The notes: generated by a model not told the origin, from the sequence alone. 64,000 bases of DNA from an uncultured Bacilli bacterium (GCA_934168245.1 CAKPMY010000001.1:186001-250000), one strand, 5' to 3'. Positions 1 through 9,429 are shown, counted from the stretch's first letter. Program-made: numbers and translations.

Positions 1-1552
1 GGTTCATCTTAAATATCAAGAAATTAGAGCATTGAGAAATAACTGTATCAGAAAGCTCAACTGGTCTTTGAGATATAAGTCCTAAAATAACTGCATACTT
101 ACGTCCCTCTTTAGCAATTCTTTCAAATATATTATAACCAATCAAGAATCTATCAGTATCATTTTGAATATATCTATGTGCTTCTTCAACAACTATATGG
201 AAAGGAATACTAGCACGTTCTTTTAATCCTTTAGCAAACTCAAAAATAAGTCTTGAATAAATTTTTGTAATTACTTTTGCAAAGTCATCATCAACATCAT
301 CCAAATTAATATTAACAATCTGATACTTATTACCATTATTAATCAACATTGATGATAAGTAAGTCTCCAACGAAATAAAATCAGGATAATCAAAGTACTT
401 AGCAGTTTCTCCAACGATTAATGAATGTAATCTAACTTTAATAGTAACTGCATCACCATAAGTATTTTCGTTACGTAACCAACCTTCACTAATCAAAGTA
501 AAGTTAAGTGCTTTCTCCAACGTATCTAAAGTATAATAAACTCCCCCTTTAGGCTCATAATTATCATACTCAGGCTTAATAAATGAAGAAACATACTCAG
601 TTAATAAAACACTCTCTGAGAATTGTCCTTGATTATCTATTAAGAAACACTCTCTAAATTTTCTCGTATAACCAATACCTTGTACTACCGCCTCTAAATT
701 AAATTCTGGTGTCGAACAACTAGCAAGTATTGAAAATATCTCATTTCTCTTATTAGGAGAAGTTTCATTTGTATATAAAACAGTCATAATCGCTTTAGCA
801 ATCAAATGATTTTTATAATTATTAGCATCCATATCAGTCTGTGAAAATACTAAAGCAAGTTTTAACATTCTCTCAATTATTGGTAATTGTGAATGACTTG
901 TAGCCTGTAATAATAAAGCCAAGTCTGTAGCATTAAGTAAGAATATTGGTAAACGTAACTTTTCACCCTTACTCTCTACTTCATTCGTACTATAAAAACG
1001 ATAATGATAATTAGAATTAATACTATTCAGATCCTTAAAAGCATTATAGTACTCACCTGATGAATCAAATAATATTATATTAGCCTTATAAGGAAATAAT
1101 CTTTGATCATGAAACATATTCTGAAACAATCTAGAAATACCACAACTCTTGCCTGAACCAGAATTACCAAATATAGCAAAGTGATTACTAAAGAAATTAT
1201 TTACATCTAAAAAGACAGGATAATCATTATAAAAAGGACTAACTCCAAGTTTTAAATATCCTTGAGCATCATGACCACAAATCATTGGAATTTCTTGTTC
1301 TTGAATAACTCTAATCTTAGCATCTAAAGACGGTTTTCTAATTACACCACCAAGTAATTTACCATTAACAATCTCTCCTAAAAATCTAACTCTAACAAGA
1401 TTACCGTCTAAGTCATCTACTTCACCTAGTATTTTTTTATTGCTATCTTCAAAAATAATATGTAAATTCATTAAGTTCATAGCAACATTAAAACCGTCAA
1501 CAAGTTTGACGTTCGCTGAATGATCACTAATATAAACTATTCTATCAAACAT
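1..1552 (-). CDS. HerA/DUF87-like ATP-binding protein, 3' end outside window
   Basis: This is a P-loop ATPase of the HerA/FtsK superfamily; 517 codons are visible and the frame stays open to the window edge, so the C-terminus is missing. The N-terminal ~100 residues form a beta-rich part (FLGEIVNGKLLGGVIRKPS) typical of HerA-type proteins, followed by the Walker A motif GNSGSGKS near residue 132, a Walker B-like segment IPFHIVVEEAHRYIQ, and GLISQRPVELSDTVISQC, which matches the sensor region of the family. HerA relatives pump or process DNA, but bacterial members of this type are mostly uncharacterised. The ATG at 1552 follows a GGAGTG site. It has its own promoter just upstream. Confidence 0.85.
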   Translation of the reverse strand, partial: MFDRIVYISDHSANVKLVDGFNVAMNLMNLHIIFEDSNKKILGEVDDLDGNLVRVRFLGEIVNGKLLGGVIRKPSLDAKIRVIQEQEIPMICGHDAQGYLKLGVSPFYNDYPVFLDVNNFFSNHFAIFGNSGSGKSCGISRLFQNMFHDQRLFPYKANIILFDSSGEYYNAFKDLNSINSNYHYRFYSTNEVESKGEKLRLPIFLLNATDLALLLQATSHSQLPIIERMLKLALVFSQTDMDANNYKNHLIAKAIMTVLYTNETSPNKRNEIFSILASCSTPEFNLEAVVQGIGYTRKFRECFLIDNQGQFSESVLLTEYVSSFIKPEYDNYEPKGGVYYTLDTLEKALNFTLISEGWLRNENTYGDAVTIKVRLHSLIVGETAKYFDYPDFISLETYLSSMLINNGNKYQIVNINLDDVDDDFAKVITKIYSRLIFEFAKGLKERASIPFHIVVEEAHRYIQNDTDRFLIGYNIFERIAKEGRKYAVILGLISQRPVELSDTVISQCSNFLIFKMN

Positions 1553-1595
1553 ACTAGCCACTCCAATCTATCCTTTTTACCCTATTCTATAATAG

Positions 1596-1624
1596 ATTAT
1601 ACAAACTTTTTTCCAAGTTTTCAA
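1596..1624 (-). promoter_or_regulatory. Sigma-A promoter of the HerA-like gene
   Basis: On the minus strand TTGAAA (1619-1624), a 17-bp spacer and TATAAT (1596-1601) lie about 45 bp upstream of the HerA-like start codon. Confidence 0.7.
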
Positions 1625-1625
1625 G

Positions 1626-1654
1626 AAAAAAACAACAAGAATAATTCCTGTTGT
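1626..1654 (-). terminator. Rho-independent terminator after ylxM
   Basis: A 10-bp stem (1632-1641 with 1645-1654, one G-U pair) with a 3-nt loop is followed on the minus strand by a run of six U. It directly abuts the ylxM stop codon and separates ftsY-ylxM from the HerA-like gene. Confidence 0.75.
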
Positions 1655-1948
1655 CTAAATTAATTCTAAAATTGCATTTTTTATCTTTTCATCACTAATA
1701 TCTTCAACTAATTTACTCAATTTCTCAGTCTTCTCTTTTAACTTTAAATTATCTTCATAATATTGAAGTTTATCAGTAGTAATCTTTAATTGTTTATGTA
1801 TTGCATTTCGACTAACTCCATAAGAATCAGCCATTTCTCCTAAACTTAAATTATTAAAGTAATAGTTCTCAAAGTATTCTCTCTGTTTATCTGTAAGTAA
1901 CATTCCATATAAATCATATAACTCATTAAAATAAATAACTTCTTCCAT
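1655..1948 (-). CDS. ylxM: YlxM/p13-like helix-turn-helix protein
   Basis: This 97-residue protein belongs to the UPF0122 (YlxM) family, a sigma-70 region-4-like DNA- or RNA-binding fold. The pattern LYDLYGMLLTDKQREYFENYY followed by SLGEMADSYGVSRNAIHKQL is the family signature. In Bacilli it is encoded beside ffh or ftsY and is thought to modulate the signal recognition particle. Here it lies 9 bp after ftsY in the same direction, with a GAGG site 6 nt from the ATG. ffh is not in the window; it may lie elsewhere, since the following gene is a HerA-like ATPase with its own promoter. Confidence 0.88.
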   Translation of the reverse strand: MEEVIYFNELYDLYGMLLTDKQREYFENYYFNNLSLGEMADSYGVSRNAIHKQLKITTDKLQYYEDNLKLKEKTEKLSKLVEDISDEKIKNAILELI

Positions 1949-1957
1949 AAAATACCT

Positions 1958-3034
1958 CTACATTAAATCCTTAAATAAACCATATATATACTTTTCAATA
2001 TCAAACACTTGTAAATCTTCTTTAGCCTCTCCAAGTCCAATAAATTTAACTGGAATACCAACAGATTCCTTTATCGCAAGTACAATACCACCTTTAGCGG
2101 TACCATCTAACTTTGTTAAAACTATACCAGTAATATTAGTAATCTCTTTAAAAGCATTAGCCTGACTAATACCATTTTGTCCCGTAGTAGCATCAATTAC
2201 TAATAATGTTTCATGTGGACCATTAGGTATTAAACTAGAAATAACTTTATTCATCTTTTCTAATTCCCTCATTAAATTAACTTTATTCTGTAATCTACCA
2301 GCAGTATCAACTAATACAACATCATAATCTTCATCTTTTGCTTTAACTACTCCATCATAAACTACACTAGCTGGATCACTACCTTCTTCTTTTCCATAGA
2401 ATGAAACCCCTACTTTTTCACTCCACTCTTTTAGTTGCGCAACTGCTCCTGCTCTAAAAGTATCTGCTCCAACTAATAGAACCTTTTTTCCTTCGTTTTT
2501 TAATTTCCAAGCAATCTTCGCAATAGTAGTAGTCTTTCCTACTCCATTAACTCCAACAAATAATACAACTGTTGGTCCATCTTCATTATAATTAATTTTA
2601 TTTACCAAGACACTATCATTAACGTAAATAATAAATAACTCATCAACTATAATCTCTTTTAAAACTTCTGGATCACTAATCTTCTCACTCGCAACTCTTT
2701 TTTTAAGTCTATCAACAAAGTCCATTACTGTATTTACACCAATATCAGCCATAATAAGTATTTCTTCTAACTCATCAAAATACTCTTCATTAACATTTTT
2801 ATATCTACCAGTAAGTTCCGCAAGTCTTGATACAAATCCTTCACGAGACTTAGTCAATCCTTTTTCATAAACCTTTACTTCTTTTTTCTCTTCTTCAGTT
2901 AAAATACGTTTTTTTTCAACTACTTCTTCTTGTTCTTCCTTATTCTTTCCAGTATCCAAAACCTCTTCAGGCTTAGTATCTACAGTAGTCTCACTACCTT
3001 TAAACATATTCTTTATTTTACTAAAAAATCCCAT
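1958..3034 (-). CDS. ftsY: Signal recognition particle receptor FtsY
   Basis: FtsY is the membrane-associated GTPase that receives ribosome-nascent chain-SRP complexes and passes them to SecYEG. The 358-residue product has a short, highly charged N-terminal A domain (rich in K and E), then an NG domain with G1 GVNGVGKTTTIAKIA, VLLVGADTFRAGAVAQL, the G3 DTAGR motif and the G4 TKLDGTAKGG motif. I start it at the internal Met of MGFFSKIKNMF because GGGTGAT stands just upstream; the longer reading frame to 3082 has no good ribosome site. An extended -10 element (TGATATAAT, 3051-3059) lies directly upstream. Confidence 0.95.
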   Translation of the reverse strand: MGFFSKIKNMFKGSETTVDTKPEEVLDTGKNKEEQEEVVEKKRILTEEEKKEVKVYEKGLTKSREGFVSRLAELTGRYKNVNEEYFDELEEILIMADIGVNTVMDFVDRLKKRVASEKISDPEVLKEIIVDELFIIYVNDSVLVNKINYNEDGPTVVLFVGVNGVGKTTTIAKIAWKLKNEGKKVLLVGADTFRAGAVAQLKEWSEKVGVSFYGKEEGSDPASVVYDGVVKAKDEDYDVVLVDTAGRLQNKVNLMRELEKMNKVISSLIPNGPHETLLVIDATTGQNGISQANAFKEITNITGIVLTKLDGTAKGGIVLAIKESVGIPVKFIGLGEAKEDLQVFDIEKYIYGLFKDLM

Positions 3035-3096
3035 TATATCACCCAATAAAATTATATCAAACAAACTGTAAAAAAGAAACAATTAACCCTGAAATA

Positions 3097-3125
3097 TAGA
3101 CAAAAACAAAAACTTATAGTATAAT
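3097..3125 (+). promoter_or_regulatory. Sigma-A promoter of rnjA
   Basis: TAGACA (3097-3102), a 17-bp spacer and TATAAT (3120-3125) stand 40 bp before the RNase J start codon. Confidence 0.7.
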
Positions 3126-3164
3126 TTCATAGTTAGTTCTTTACAAAAAAAGAAAGGAGATTAT

Positions 3165-4841
3165 ATGATAAAAAAACAACCTAACGAAACAAAGATTGTT
3201 GTTTTAGGCGGTTTAGGAGAAGTCGGAAAAAATATGTATTGTGTAATGCATAAAGACGCAATTGTTATTATTGATGCCGGAGTTAGTTTCCCTGAAAGTG
3301 AACTTATGGGAATTGATTATGTTTTACCTGATTTTACTTTTCTAAAAGAAAACGAAGATAAAATAAAAGCCTTATTAATTACCCATGGCCATGAAGATCA
3401 TATTGGTGGTATTCCATTCTTACTACAAAGTATCAAAATACCAGCAATCTATGCTCCAAATCATGCCAAGGAATTAATTGCGGTTAAACTACAAGATAAA
3501 AACATCCGTTACGACAATCTATTTGTTTACACAGAGGATACAAGATTAAAATTTAAAGATATTGAAATTGAATTTTTCAGAATTACACACTCTATTCCAG
3601 ACTCACATGGTATAAGTATTAAAACACCAGATGGCCGTATTGTAACAACTGGAGACTACAAGTTTGACCTTACTCCAATTGGTCCAATGGCAAACTTATA
3701 CAAAATGGCTTGTCTTGGACACGAAGGTGTAGATTTATTAATAAGTGACTCTACAAATGCCCTAAATGAAGGTTTTTCAAATAGTGAATCAGTTGTAGAT
3801 GAAACTTTAGGAGAAATGTTTGACACTTATAAAACAAATCGTATTATAATCGCAACATTTGCTTCAAACATCTACCGTGTAAAACACATCTTTGAAACAT
3901 GTTATAAACATAACAGAAAAATATGTATATTTGGTAGAAGTATGGAAAACAATATCAACATATCCCTAAATGCAGGATATATTGATCATAAAGAATTATT
4001 AGTATCACCAGAAGAGGCTAACAATTTAAAACCTGGTGAAGTAACAATTCTATGTACTGGTAGTCAAGGTGAACCATTAGCGGCTCTATCTAGAATCTCA
4101 AATGGTACTCACAAACAAATAAAATTAAGACCAGACGATATTGTAATATTCTCATCTTCCGCTATACCAGGAAATGCTCTAAGTATTTCAAAAACTATAA
4201 ATAAATTATACTTACAAGGAGTTAAAGTCTATACAAACAACACTTTAACAGACTTACATACTTCTGGTCATGCCAATGAAGAAGAAATTAAGTTAATGAT
4301 AAGATTAATCAAACCAAAATACTTAATGCCATTCCATGGTGATTATAGAATGTTAAAAAGACAAGCCGACATTGGCATAAACTGTGGTATTCCTAAAGAA
4401 AATACTTTCATTCTAAAAAATGGTGACTCTCTAGTATTAAAGAACCATGTCATCACCAAAGGTGAAAGTATGCCAGGAGCCGATGTATACGTCGATGGAA
4501 ATAGAATTGGTGAAGTTGGTAGTGCTGTTCTAAAAGATAGAAAAATCATGGCTAACGATGGTATCTTAGTTGTTATTGCTAATATTGATATGCATAAAAA
4601 GGAATTATTAATAAAACCAAACATAACAACAAGAGGCTTTATACTAGTAAATGAAAATGAAGAACTAATAAAGAAAATAGAAAATAAAGCCGAACAAATC
4701 ATAAAAGCCGATTTACAAGAACCAAAAGTAAATTATAATAATTTAAAATCAAGCATTTCAGAACAACTATATCCATTTATTAATGAATTAACTGGTAGAA
4801 AACCAATAATCCTACCAATTATATTAGATATTAAAAGGTAA
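3165..4841 (+). CDS. rnjA: Ribonuclease J
   Basis: RNase J is a 5'-3' exonuclease and endonuclease central to mRNA turnover and rRNA maturation in Bacillota. The 558-residue protein has the usual length. It carries the metallo-beta-lactamase zinc motif HGHEDH near residue 74, the TGDYKFD metal ligand, the beta-CASP region (IIATFASNIYRVKHI, then GSQGEPLAALSRI) and LHTSGHA/FHGDYR late motifs. The ATG at 3165 follows AAAGGAG. It faces a small gene on the other strand and both end in one hairpin. With RNase Y encoded about 0.4 kb away, this is a local RNA-decay pair. It could equally be the J2 paralogue; only one copy is visible here. Confidence 0.95.
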   Translation: MIKKQPNETKIVVLGGLGEVGKNMYCVMHKDAIVIIDAGVSFPESELMGIDYVLPDFTFLKENEDKIKALLITHGHEDHIGGIPFLLQSIKIPAIYAPNHAKELIAVKLQDKNIRYDNLFVYTEDTRLKFKDIEIEFFRITHSIPDSHGISIKTPDGRIVTTGDYKFDLTPIGPMANLYKMACLGHEGVDLLISDSTNALNEGFSNSESVVDETLGEMFDTYKTNRIIIATFASNIYRVKHIFETCYKHNRKICIFGRSMENNINISLNAGYIDHKELLVSPEEANNLKPGEVTILCTGSQGEPLAALSRISNGTHKQIKLRPDDIVIFSSSAIPGNALSISKTINKLYLQGVKVYTNNTLTDLHTSGHANEEEIKLMIRLIKPKYLMPFHGDYRMLKRQADIGINCGIPKENTFILKNGDSLVLKNHVITKGESMPGADVYVDGNRIGEVGSAVLKDRKIMANDGILVVIANIDMHKKELLIKPNITTRGFILVNENEELIKKIENKAEQIIKADLQEPKVNYNNLKSSISEQLYPFINELTGRKPIILPIILDIKR

Positions 4842-4857
4842 CGAAAGTTATCTTTTT
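4833..4857. terminator. Bidirectional terminator between rnjA and the DUF1016-like gene
   Basis: A 10-bp stem with a GAAA tetraloop, flanked by A-rich sequence on the left and T-rich on the right. It contains the rnjA stop codon and the stop of the opposite gene, so both convergent genes use it. Confidence 0.75.
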
Positions 4858-5195
4858 TCTTGTATTAAACTAAGAAAAGTATCATAATCACATCTACTAA
4901 ATATGGCCACTTGATAATAAAACATTCGTAAACTTTTATCTCTAATCGAAATAAGTTTTAAATAATAATTCCAATCTAAATATTCAAGGTGTTTGGTATA
5001 AATTGGAAAACATAAATAAAAATACTTCATTTTCCTAATATTAGCACAAGAAAACATTTCAGTCATTCCAAAATAATATTGTAAGTAGTTTGCTATTTTT
5101 TTATCTTCGACTCCTCTTCTTTTCTGCATTTCAAAAGCAAATTTTCCTACATTCCAGAAAAGAAAAAGTCGATTCTTACTTAAATAATTTTTCAA
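4848..5195 (-). CDS. Orphan DUF1016 (YhcG) N-terminal-like domain protein
   Basis: A 115-residue protein of unknown function. Its pattern matches the N-terminal helical domain of DUF1016/YhcG proteins: FWNVGKFAFE near the start, then FSCANIRKMKYFYLCFP, LDWNYYLKLISIRD and RMFYYQVAI. In full-length family members this domain precedes a PD-(D/E)XK nuclease, which is absent here. An ATG at 5204 sits with no gap after AGGAG, so I prefer the in-frame TTG at 5195, 9 nt from that site. It stands between rnjA and rny but there is no evidence that it acts with either. The assignment rests on motif resemblance only. Confidence 0.6.
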   Translation of the reverse strand: MKNYLSKNRLFLFWNVGKFAFEMQKRRGVEDKKIANYLQYYFGMTEMFSCANIRKMKYFYLCFPIYTKHLEYLDWNYYLKLISIRDKSLRMFYYQVAIFSRCDYDTFLSLIQEKR

Positions 5196-5243
5196 GTAAA
5201 TCATCTCCTACTTATATTATTATAAAAAAATAAAACTTTTCCG

Positions 5244-5270
5244 AAAAAAAAGAGGCTTATTTAGCCTCTT
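5244..5270 (-). terminator. Terminator of rny
   Basis: A 7-bp stem (5251-5257 with 5263-5269) followed on the minus strand by eight U. It overlaps the last codons and stop of the RNase Y gene. Confidence 0.8.
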
Positions 5271-6813
5271 CTTGTGCTCTAGTTTCACGAACTACAGTAA
5301 TTTTAATTGTTCCAGGATACTTCATATTAGCCTCAATCTGTTCTTTTACTTCTCTTGCTATCTTATGAGCACCTAAGTCATCAACCTCTTCTGGTTTAAC
5401 AACAACCCGTAATTCTCTACCTGCTTGTACAGCAAATGTCTTTTCAACACCAGGTATATTATTACCAACTTCTTCAAGTTGTGATAATCTCTTAATATAA
5501 TTTTCTAATGAATCATTACGTGCCCCAGGGCGAGATGCTGATAAAGCATCAGCAATAGCCACTATAATAGCAATTACACTAGTAGCCTGAGTATCTCCAT
5601 GATGTGAAGCAATAGCGTTAATAACAACTTCATCTTCGTTGTATTTCTTTGCTAAATCAACACCAATCTCAACATGACTACCTTCAATTTCATGATCGAT
5701 TGCTTTACCAATATCATGCAATAATCCTGCTCTCTTAGCCAAAGTAACATTTTCTCCAAGTTCTGCTGCTAAAAGACCTGATAAATGAGCAACTTCAATA
5801 GAATGTTGTAAAGCATTTTGACCATAACTAGTTCTAAAATGTAATTTACCAATTATTTCAATTAAAGTTGGATCAAACTTAGTAAGTCCAAGTTCAAATG
5901 TTGCTTCTTGCCCATACTCAATAATCTTCTGTTTCATATCCTTACAAACTTTATCATATAACTCTTCAATTCTTGTAGGATGAATACGTCCATCTTTTAT
6001 CAAGTTCTCTAATGTAACTCTAGCAATTTCTCTACGTAAAGGATCAAAACTAGAAATAACTACAGCCTCAGGTGTATCATCAATAATTAAATCAACACCA
6101 GTAATAGCCTCTATTGTTCTAATATTACGTCCTTCACGACCAATAATTCTACCTTTCATTTCATCAGTAGGTAAATCTACAACTGTAACTGTCTGATCAT
6201 TAGCAATATCAGCAGCATACTTTTGCATTGAAGTAACAATAAGTTCTCTTGCCGTTTTATCCGCAGTAAGTTTTGCTTCATCTTCTGCTTCTTTAATATA
6301 TTCAGCAATCTCCTTACTCATATTTTCTTTTACTTGACTCATAACTAAATCACGAGCCTTTTCCTTACTAAAACCGGAAATTTTTTCTAACAATTCTAAT
6401 TGTTCTTTTTTAATTTCCTCCACTTTACTTTTCTCATTTTGGATTTCAACTTGTTTTTCAGAAAGTTTATCATCTCTTTCATCTAAAGCTGCTTCACGTT
6501 TTTGAAACATTTCATCACGTTTATCTAAATTTGCCTCACGTTGAAGCAAACGTGCCTCAGATGATTTTAATTCCTCTTTCTTCTCACGAATTTCTTTATC
6601 CAAATCCATTTTTAATTTATGTGCTTCTTCTTTTTGTTCAATTGCTGCATCTCTCTTAATTTTTTCAACATCTTTTCTAGCCTGGTTAATCAAAGCCTCT
6701 GCTTTTTTAGTGGCCTTATTAACTTTCAAACTATTTATAACAAATGCTATAATAAATCCAACTAGCAATCCAAGTGCTACAAGTAAAATGGAGAATAATG
6801 TATTATCATTCAT
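5257..6813 (-). CDS. rny: Ribonuclease Y
   Basis: RNase Y is the membrane-anchored endoribonuclease that initiates mRNA decay in Bacilli. The 518-residue product has an N-terminal transmembrane helix (SILLVALGLLVGFIIAFVI), a long charged coiled coil to about residue 200, a KH domain (EMKGRIIGREGRNIRTIEA) and an HD domain with the metal motif LLHDIGKAIDHE plus SHHGD. The start at MNDNTLF is chosen for its GGAGG site 8 nt upstream; a longer frame to 6843 lacks one. It is transcribed alone, opposite to rnjA and away from murE's terminator. Family and function are certain from the KH-HD arrangement. Confidence 0.96.
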   Translation of the reverse strand: MNDNTLFSILLVALGLLVGFIIAFVINSLKVNKATKKAEALINQARKDVEKIKRDAAIEQKEEAHKLKMDLDKEIREKKEELKSSEARLLQREANLDKRDEMFQKREAALDERDDKLSEKQVEIQNEKSKVEEIKKEQLELLEKISGFSKEKARDLVMSQVKENMSKEIAEYIKEAEDEAKLTADKTARELIVTSMQKYAADIANDQTVTVVDLPTDEMKGRIIGREGRNIRTIEAITGVDLIIDDTPEAVVISSFDPLRREIARVTLENLIKDGRIHPTRIEELYDKVCKDMKQKIIEYGQEATFELGLTKFDPTLIEIIGKLHFRTSYGQNALQHSIEVAHLSGLLAAELGENVTLAKRAGLLHDIGKAIDHEIEGSHVEIGVDLAKKYNEDEVVINAIASHHGDTQATSVIAIIVAIADALSASRPGARNDSLENYIKRLSQLEEVGNNIPGVEKTFAVQAGRELRVVVKPEEVDDLGAHKIAREVKEQIEANMKYPGTIKITVVRETRAQEEAK

Positions 6814-6890
6814 AACATTCCTCCATCTAGACCATAAAATCATAATCTAATTATATTGTAATTTTATTTTAAAGTCTTGTCAAGGAAAAG

Positions 6891-6911
6891 AAAAAGCACA
6901 ACTACTTGTGC
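6891..6911 (-). terminator. Probable terminator of murE
   Basis: A 6-bp stem (6896-6901 with 6906-6911) is followed on the minus strand by five U, six bases beyond the murE stop. It is short, so strength is uncertain. Confidence 0.5.
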
Positions 6912-6916
6912 CAATT

Positions 6917-8323
6917 TTATTTATCAAAATATTTTTTTATAACATCATAATCACAATAAGGAATCTTCTCAGTTCCAAGAGCCATGTAATCATCACGTCC
7001 CTTACCAATAACCAAAACTACATCTTCCTCATTAGCAATCTCAAAAGCATGAGAAATTGCTTCAACTCGATCATTAATTCTCTCATAATTAGTATTTTTA
7101 CATTCTCCAATCATGTCATCAATAATATCATCAACACTTTCCCATCTAGGATCATCCATTGTAAAAATAACTAAATCAGATTTTTCTAAAACCATTTTAC
7201 CAATCTTAGAACGTTTCTCTTTTTCTCTACCACCAGCAGCCCCAGTAACAGTAATAATTCTCTTATACTTACCTTTAACGGAATCAAGTAAATTTAAAAT
7301 AGCATTATAAGTATGAGCATAATCCAAAATAATTTCAAACTTCTGACCAAATTCAAGTCTTTCTCCTCGGCCAGTTATAAAAGATATATCTCTAATTCTA
7401 GCAATTAATACATCTGCTTCAATATTATTTAATAATCCAATAATAAATGCTAGTGTAATATTATAAGCATTATATTTACCAAATAACTGACTAGAAATAT
7501 CATATGTACTCTCTTTATGTCTAATCTTAAACTTTACACCATTTTTATCTTCTACAAAATCAGATATTACATAGTCATTGTCATTATCAAAACCAAATTT
7601 TATTAAATTATTTACATGTAAATTTCGACAATTTTCATCATCACCATTTACAATAGCAACGCCATTATCTGTCAAGTAGTCAACTATCTTAAATTTGCAT
7701 TTTCTATAGTTTTCAATAGTTTTATGAACATTCAAATGATCTTCAGTAATATTTGTAATAGCAACTATTGAAAACTTAAGTCCTTGAACTCTATTATGTA
7801 ATAATGCCTCACTAGACACTTCCATAGCAACTTTTTGACATGAATTATCTTGCACAGTTGACAAACAACCATACAATTCAGAAATACATGGAGTTGTATT
7901 ACTTATATGGTAAGTCTTACCATTTACAAAAAGGCCATTAGTTCCAATATAAGCACATCCTACACTATCATTTAATATTTTTTGAACAATCGTAGCCGAT
8001 GTAGTTTTACCATCAGTACCAGTAATTCCAATTAACGAAAGTTTGGAAGTATCTACTCCATAAAATTTTCTACACAATTCCGGATAAAGTTTATTAATAT
8101 CTTTTTCCACAACAACATGTGGAATATCAAAACTAATTTCTCTATCACTTATAACTGCCACTGCACCATTTTCAATAGCCTTATCTATATAATCAAAATG
8201 ATCAACATTAAAACCTCTAGTCGCAACAAATAAATATCCTTCTTTAATATCTCTAGAATCATCAGAAATACCTGAAATTAATATATCTAAGTCACAATCA
8301 ATAATTTCATTCAATTTTTTCAT
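6917..8323 (-). CDS. murE: UDP-MurNAc-tripeptide synthetase MurE
   Basis: MurE adds the third, diamino residue to UDP-MurNAc-L-Ala-D-Glu in the cytoplasm. The 468-residue protein shows the ATP-binding motif GITGTDGKTT around residues 98-107, TPCISELYGCL, the carbamylated-lysine region and the C-terminal Mur domain. The residue-3 selectivity motif is DDPR at 390-393, neither the DNPR of classic meso-DAP enzymes nor the DNPA/N of many lysine enzymes, and the usual GKGHE is GKGRD. A DDPR motif is known from the lysine-adding enzyme of Thermotoga maritima, so lysine is plausible here. GGAGG precedes the ATG. It stands alone, between rny and recA. Confidence 0.93.
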   Translation of the reverse strand: MKKLNEIIDCDLDILISGISDDSRDIKEGYLFVATRGFNVDHFDYIDKAIENGAVAVISDREISFDIPHVVVEKDINKLYPELCRKFYGVDTSKLSLIGITGTDGKTTSATIVQKILNDSVGCAYIGTNGLFVNGKTYHISNTTPCISELYGCLSTVQDNSCQKVAMEVSSEALLHNRVQGLKFSIVAITNITEDHLNVHKTIENYRKCKFKIVDYLTDNGVAIVNGDDENCRNLHVNNLIKFGFDNDNDYVISDFVEDKNGVKFKIRHKESTYDISSQLFGKYNAYNITLAFIIGLLNNIEADVLIARIRDISFITGRGERLEFGQKFEIILDYAHTYNAILNLLDSVKGKYKRIITVTGAAGGREKEKRSKIGKMVLEKSDLVIFTMDDPRWESVDDIIDDMIGECKNTNYERINDRVEAISHAFEIANEEDVVLVIGKGRDDYMALGTEKIPYCDYDVIKKYFDK

Positions 8324-8356
8324 AATGTAACCTCCATAATAATATATGTCAAGAAA

Positions 8357-9394
8357 TTATTTTTTAGATGAACTATCTTCTTTACTAGGTAAAGCAATAT
8401 CATAGTATTCACGTACTTGTCGTTCTATTTCATCTCGTAATTCTGTATTTTCTTTTAGTAAAAGTTTAACATTTTCTTTACCTTGACCTAGTTTTTCACC
8501 TTTATAAGAATACCAAGCACCAGTCTTTTCAACTACACCAGCCTCTACTCCTAAATCAATAATTTCACCCTCTCGAGAAACACCTTCGCCATACATAATA
8601 TCAACAACAGCAGTTTTAAATGGTGGAGCAACTTTATTCTTAACTACTTTAATAGTAGTCTTATTACCTACTATACCATCACCCATTTTTAACTGTTCAT
8701 TACGACGAATATCAAGCCTAATAGAAGAATAGAACTTTAACGCCCTTCCACCTGGAGTAGTTTCAGGATTTCCAAACATAACTCCTACTTTTTCACGTAA
8801 TTGATTTATAAAAATACAAGTCGTGTTAGTTTTATTAATAGTACCAGATAATTTTCTTAAGGCTTGAGACATAAGTCTTGCTTGTAAACCTACATGAGAG
8901 TCTCCCATTTCCCCGTCAATTTCTGCTTGCGGAACTAATGCCGCAACTGAATCTATAACAATAATACTAACTGCTTCACTTCTAACTAAAGCATCGCAAA
9001 TTTCTAATGCCTGTTCACCAGTATCTGGTTGTGATAACAACAACTCATCAATATCAACACCAAGTCTTTCCGCATAAACTGGATCAAGTGCATGCTCTGC
9101 ATCAATAAATGCTGCTCTTCCACCTAATTTTTGATGTTCAGCAATAGCCTGCAAAGCAAAGGTAGTTTTACCAGATGACTCTGGACCATATATTTCAATA
9201 ATCCTACCTCTTGGATACCCACCAACACCAAGAGCAATATCCAAAGATAAGCAACCAGACGAACAAACATCAACTTTCATATGTTCCTTATCCCCTAATT
9301 TCATTATTGAACCTTTACCAAATTGTTTTTCAATATCATTCATTACTTGTTCTAAAGCCTTATCTTTAGACACTTCTTTATTAACCGTTTTCAT
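8357..9394 (-). CDS. recA: Recombinase RecA
   Basis: RecA forms filaments on single-stranded DNA, drives homologous strand exchange and triggers LexA self-cleavage. The 345-residue protein has the usual length, with Walker A GPESSGKTT near residue 69, the AFIDAEHALDP segment, Walker B VSIIVIDSVAALVP, loop L1 near EIDGEMGDSHVGLQAR and loop L2 INQLREKVGVMFGNPETTPGG. The tail is short and ends in SKKEDSSSKK-like charged residues. AGGAGG lies before the ATG at 9394. Its own promoter and a LexA box sit upstream, so it should be DNA-damage inducible. Confidence 0.97.
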   Translation of the reverse strand: MKTVNKEVSKDKALEQVMNDIEKQFGKGSIMKLGDKEHMKVDVCSSGCLSLDIALGVGGYPRGRIIEIYGPESSGKTTFALQAIAEHQKLGGRAAFIDAEHALDPVYAERLGVDIDELLLSQPDTGEQALEICDALVRSEAVSIIVIDSVAALVPQAEIDGEMGDSHVGLQARLMSQALRKLSGTINKTNTTCIFINQLREKVGVMFGNPETTPGGRALKFYSSIRLDIRRNEQLKMGDGIVGNKTTIKVVKNKVAPPFKTAVVDIMYGEGVSREGEIIDLGVEAGVVEKTGAWYSYKGEKLGQGKENVKLLLKENTELRDEIERQVREYYDIALPSKEDSSSKK

Positions 9395-9429
9395 ATAGTT
9401 TGCCTCCTAGTTAAATAACTTACACCATT

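Noticed and set aside
4343..4702. A 119-codon frame opposite rnjA
   Set aside because: It is a shadow of the RNase J coding sequence with no ribosome site or family resemblance.
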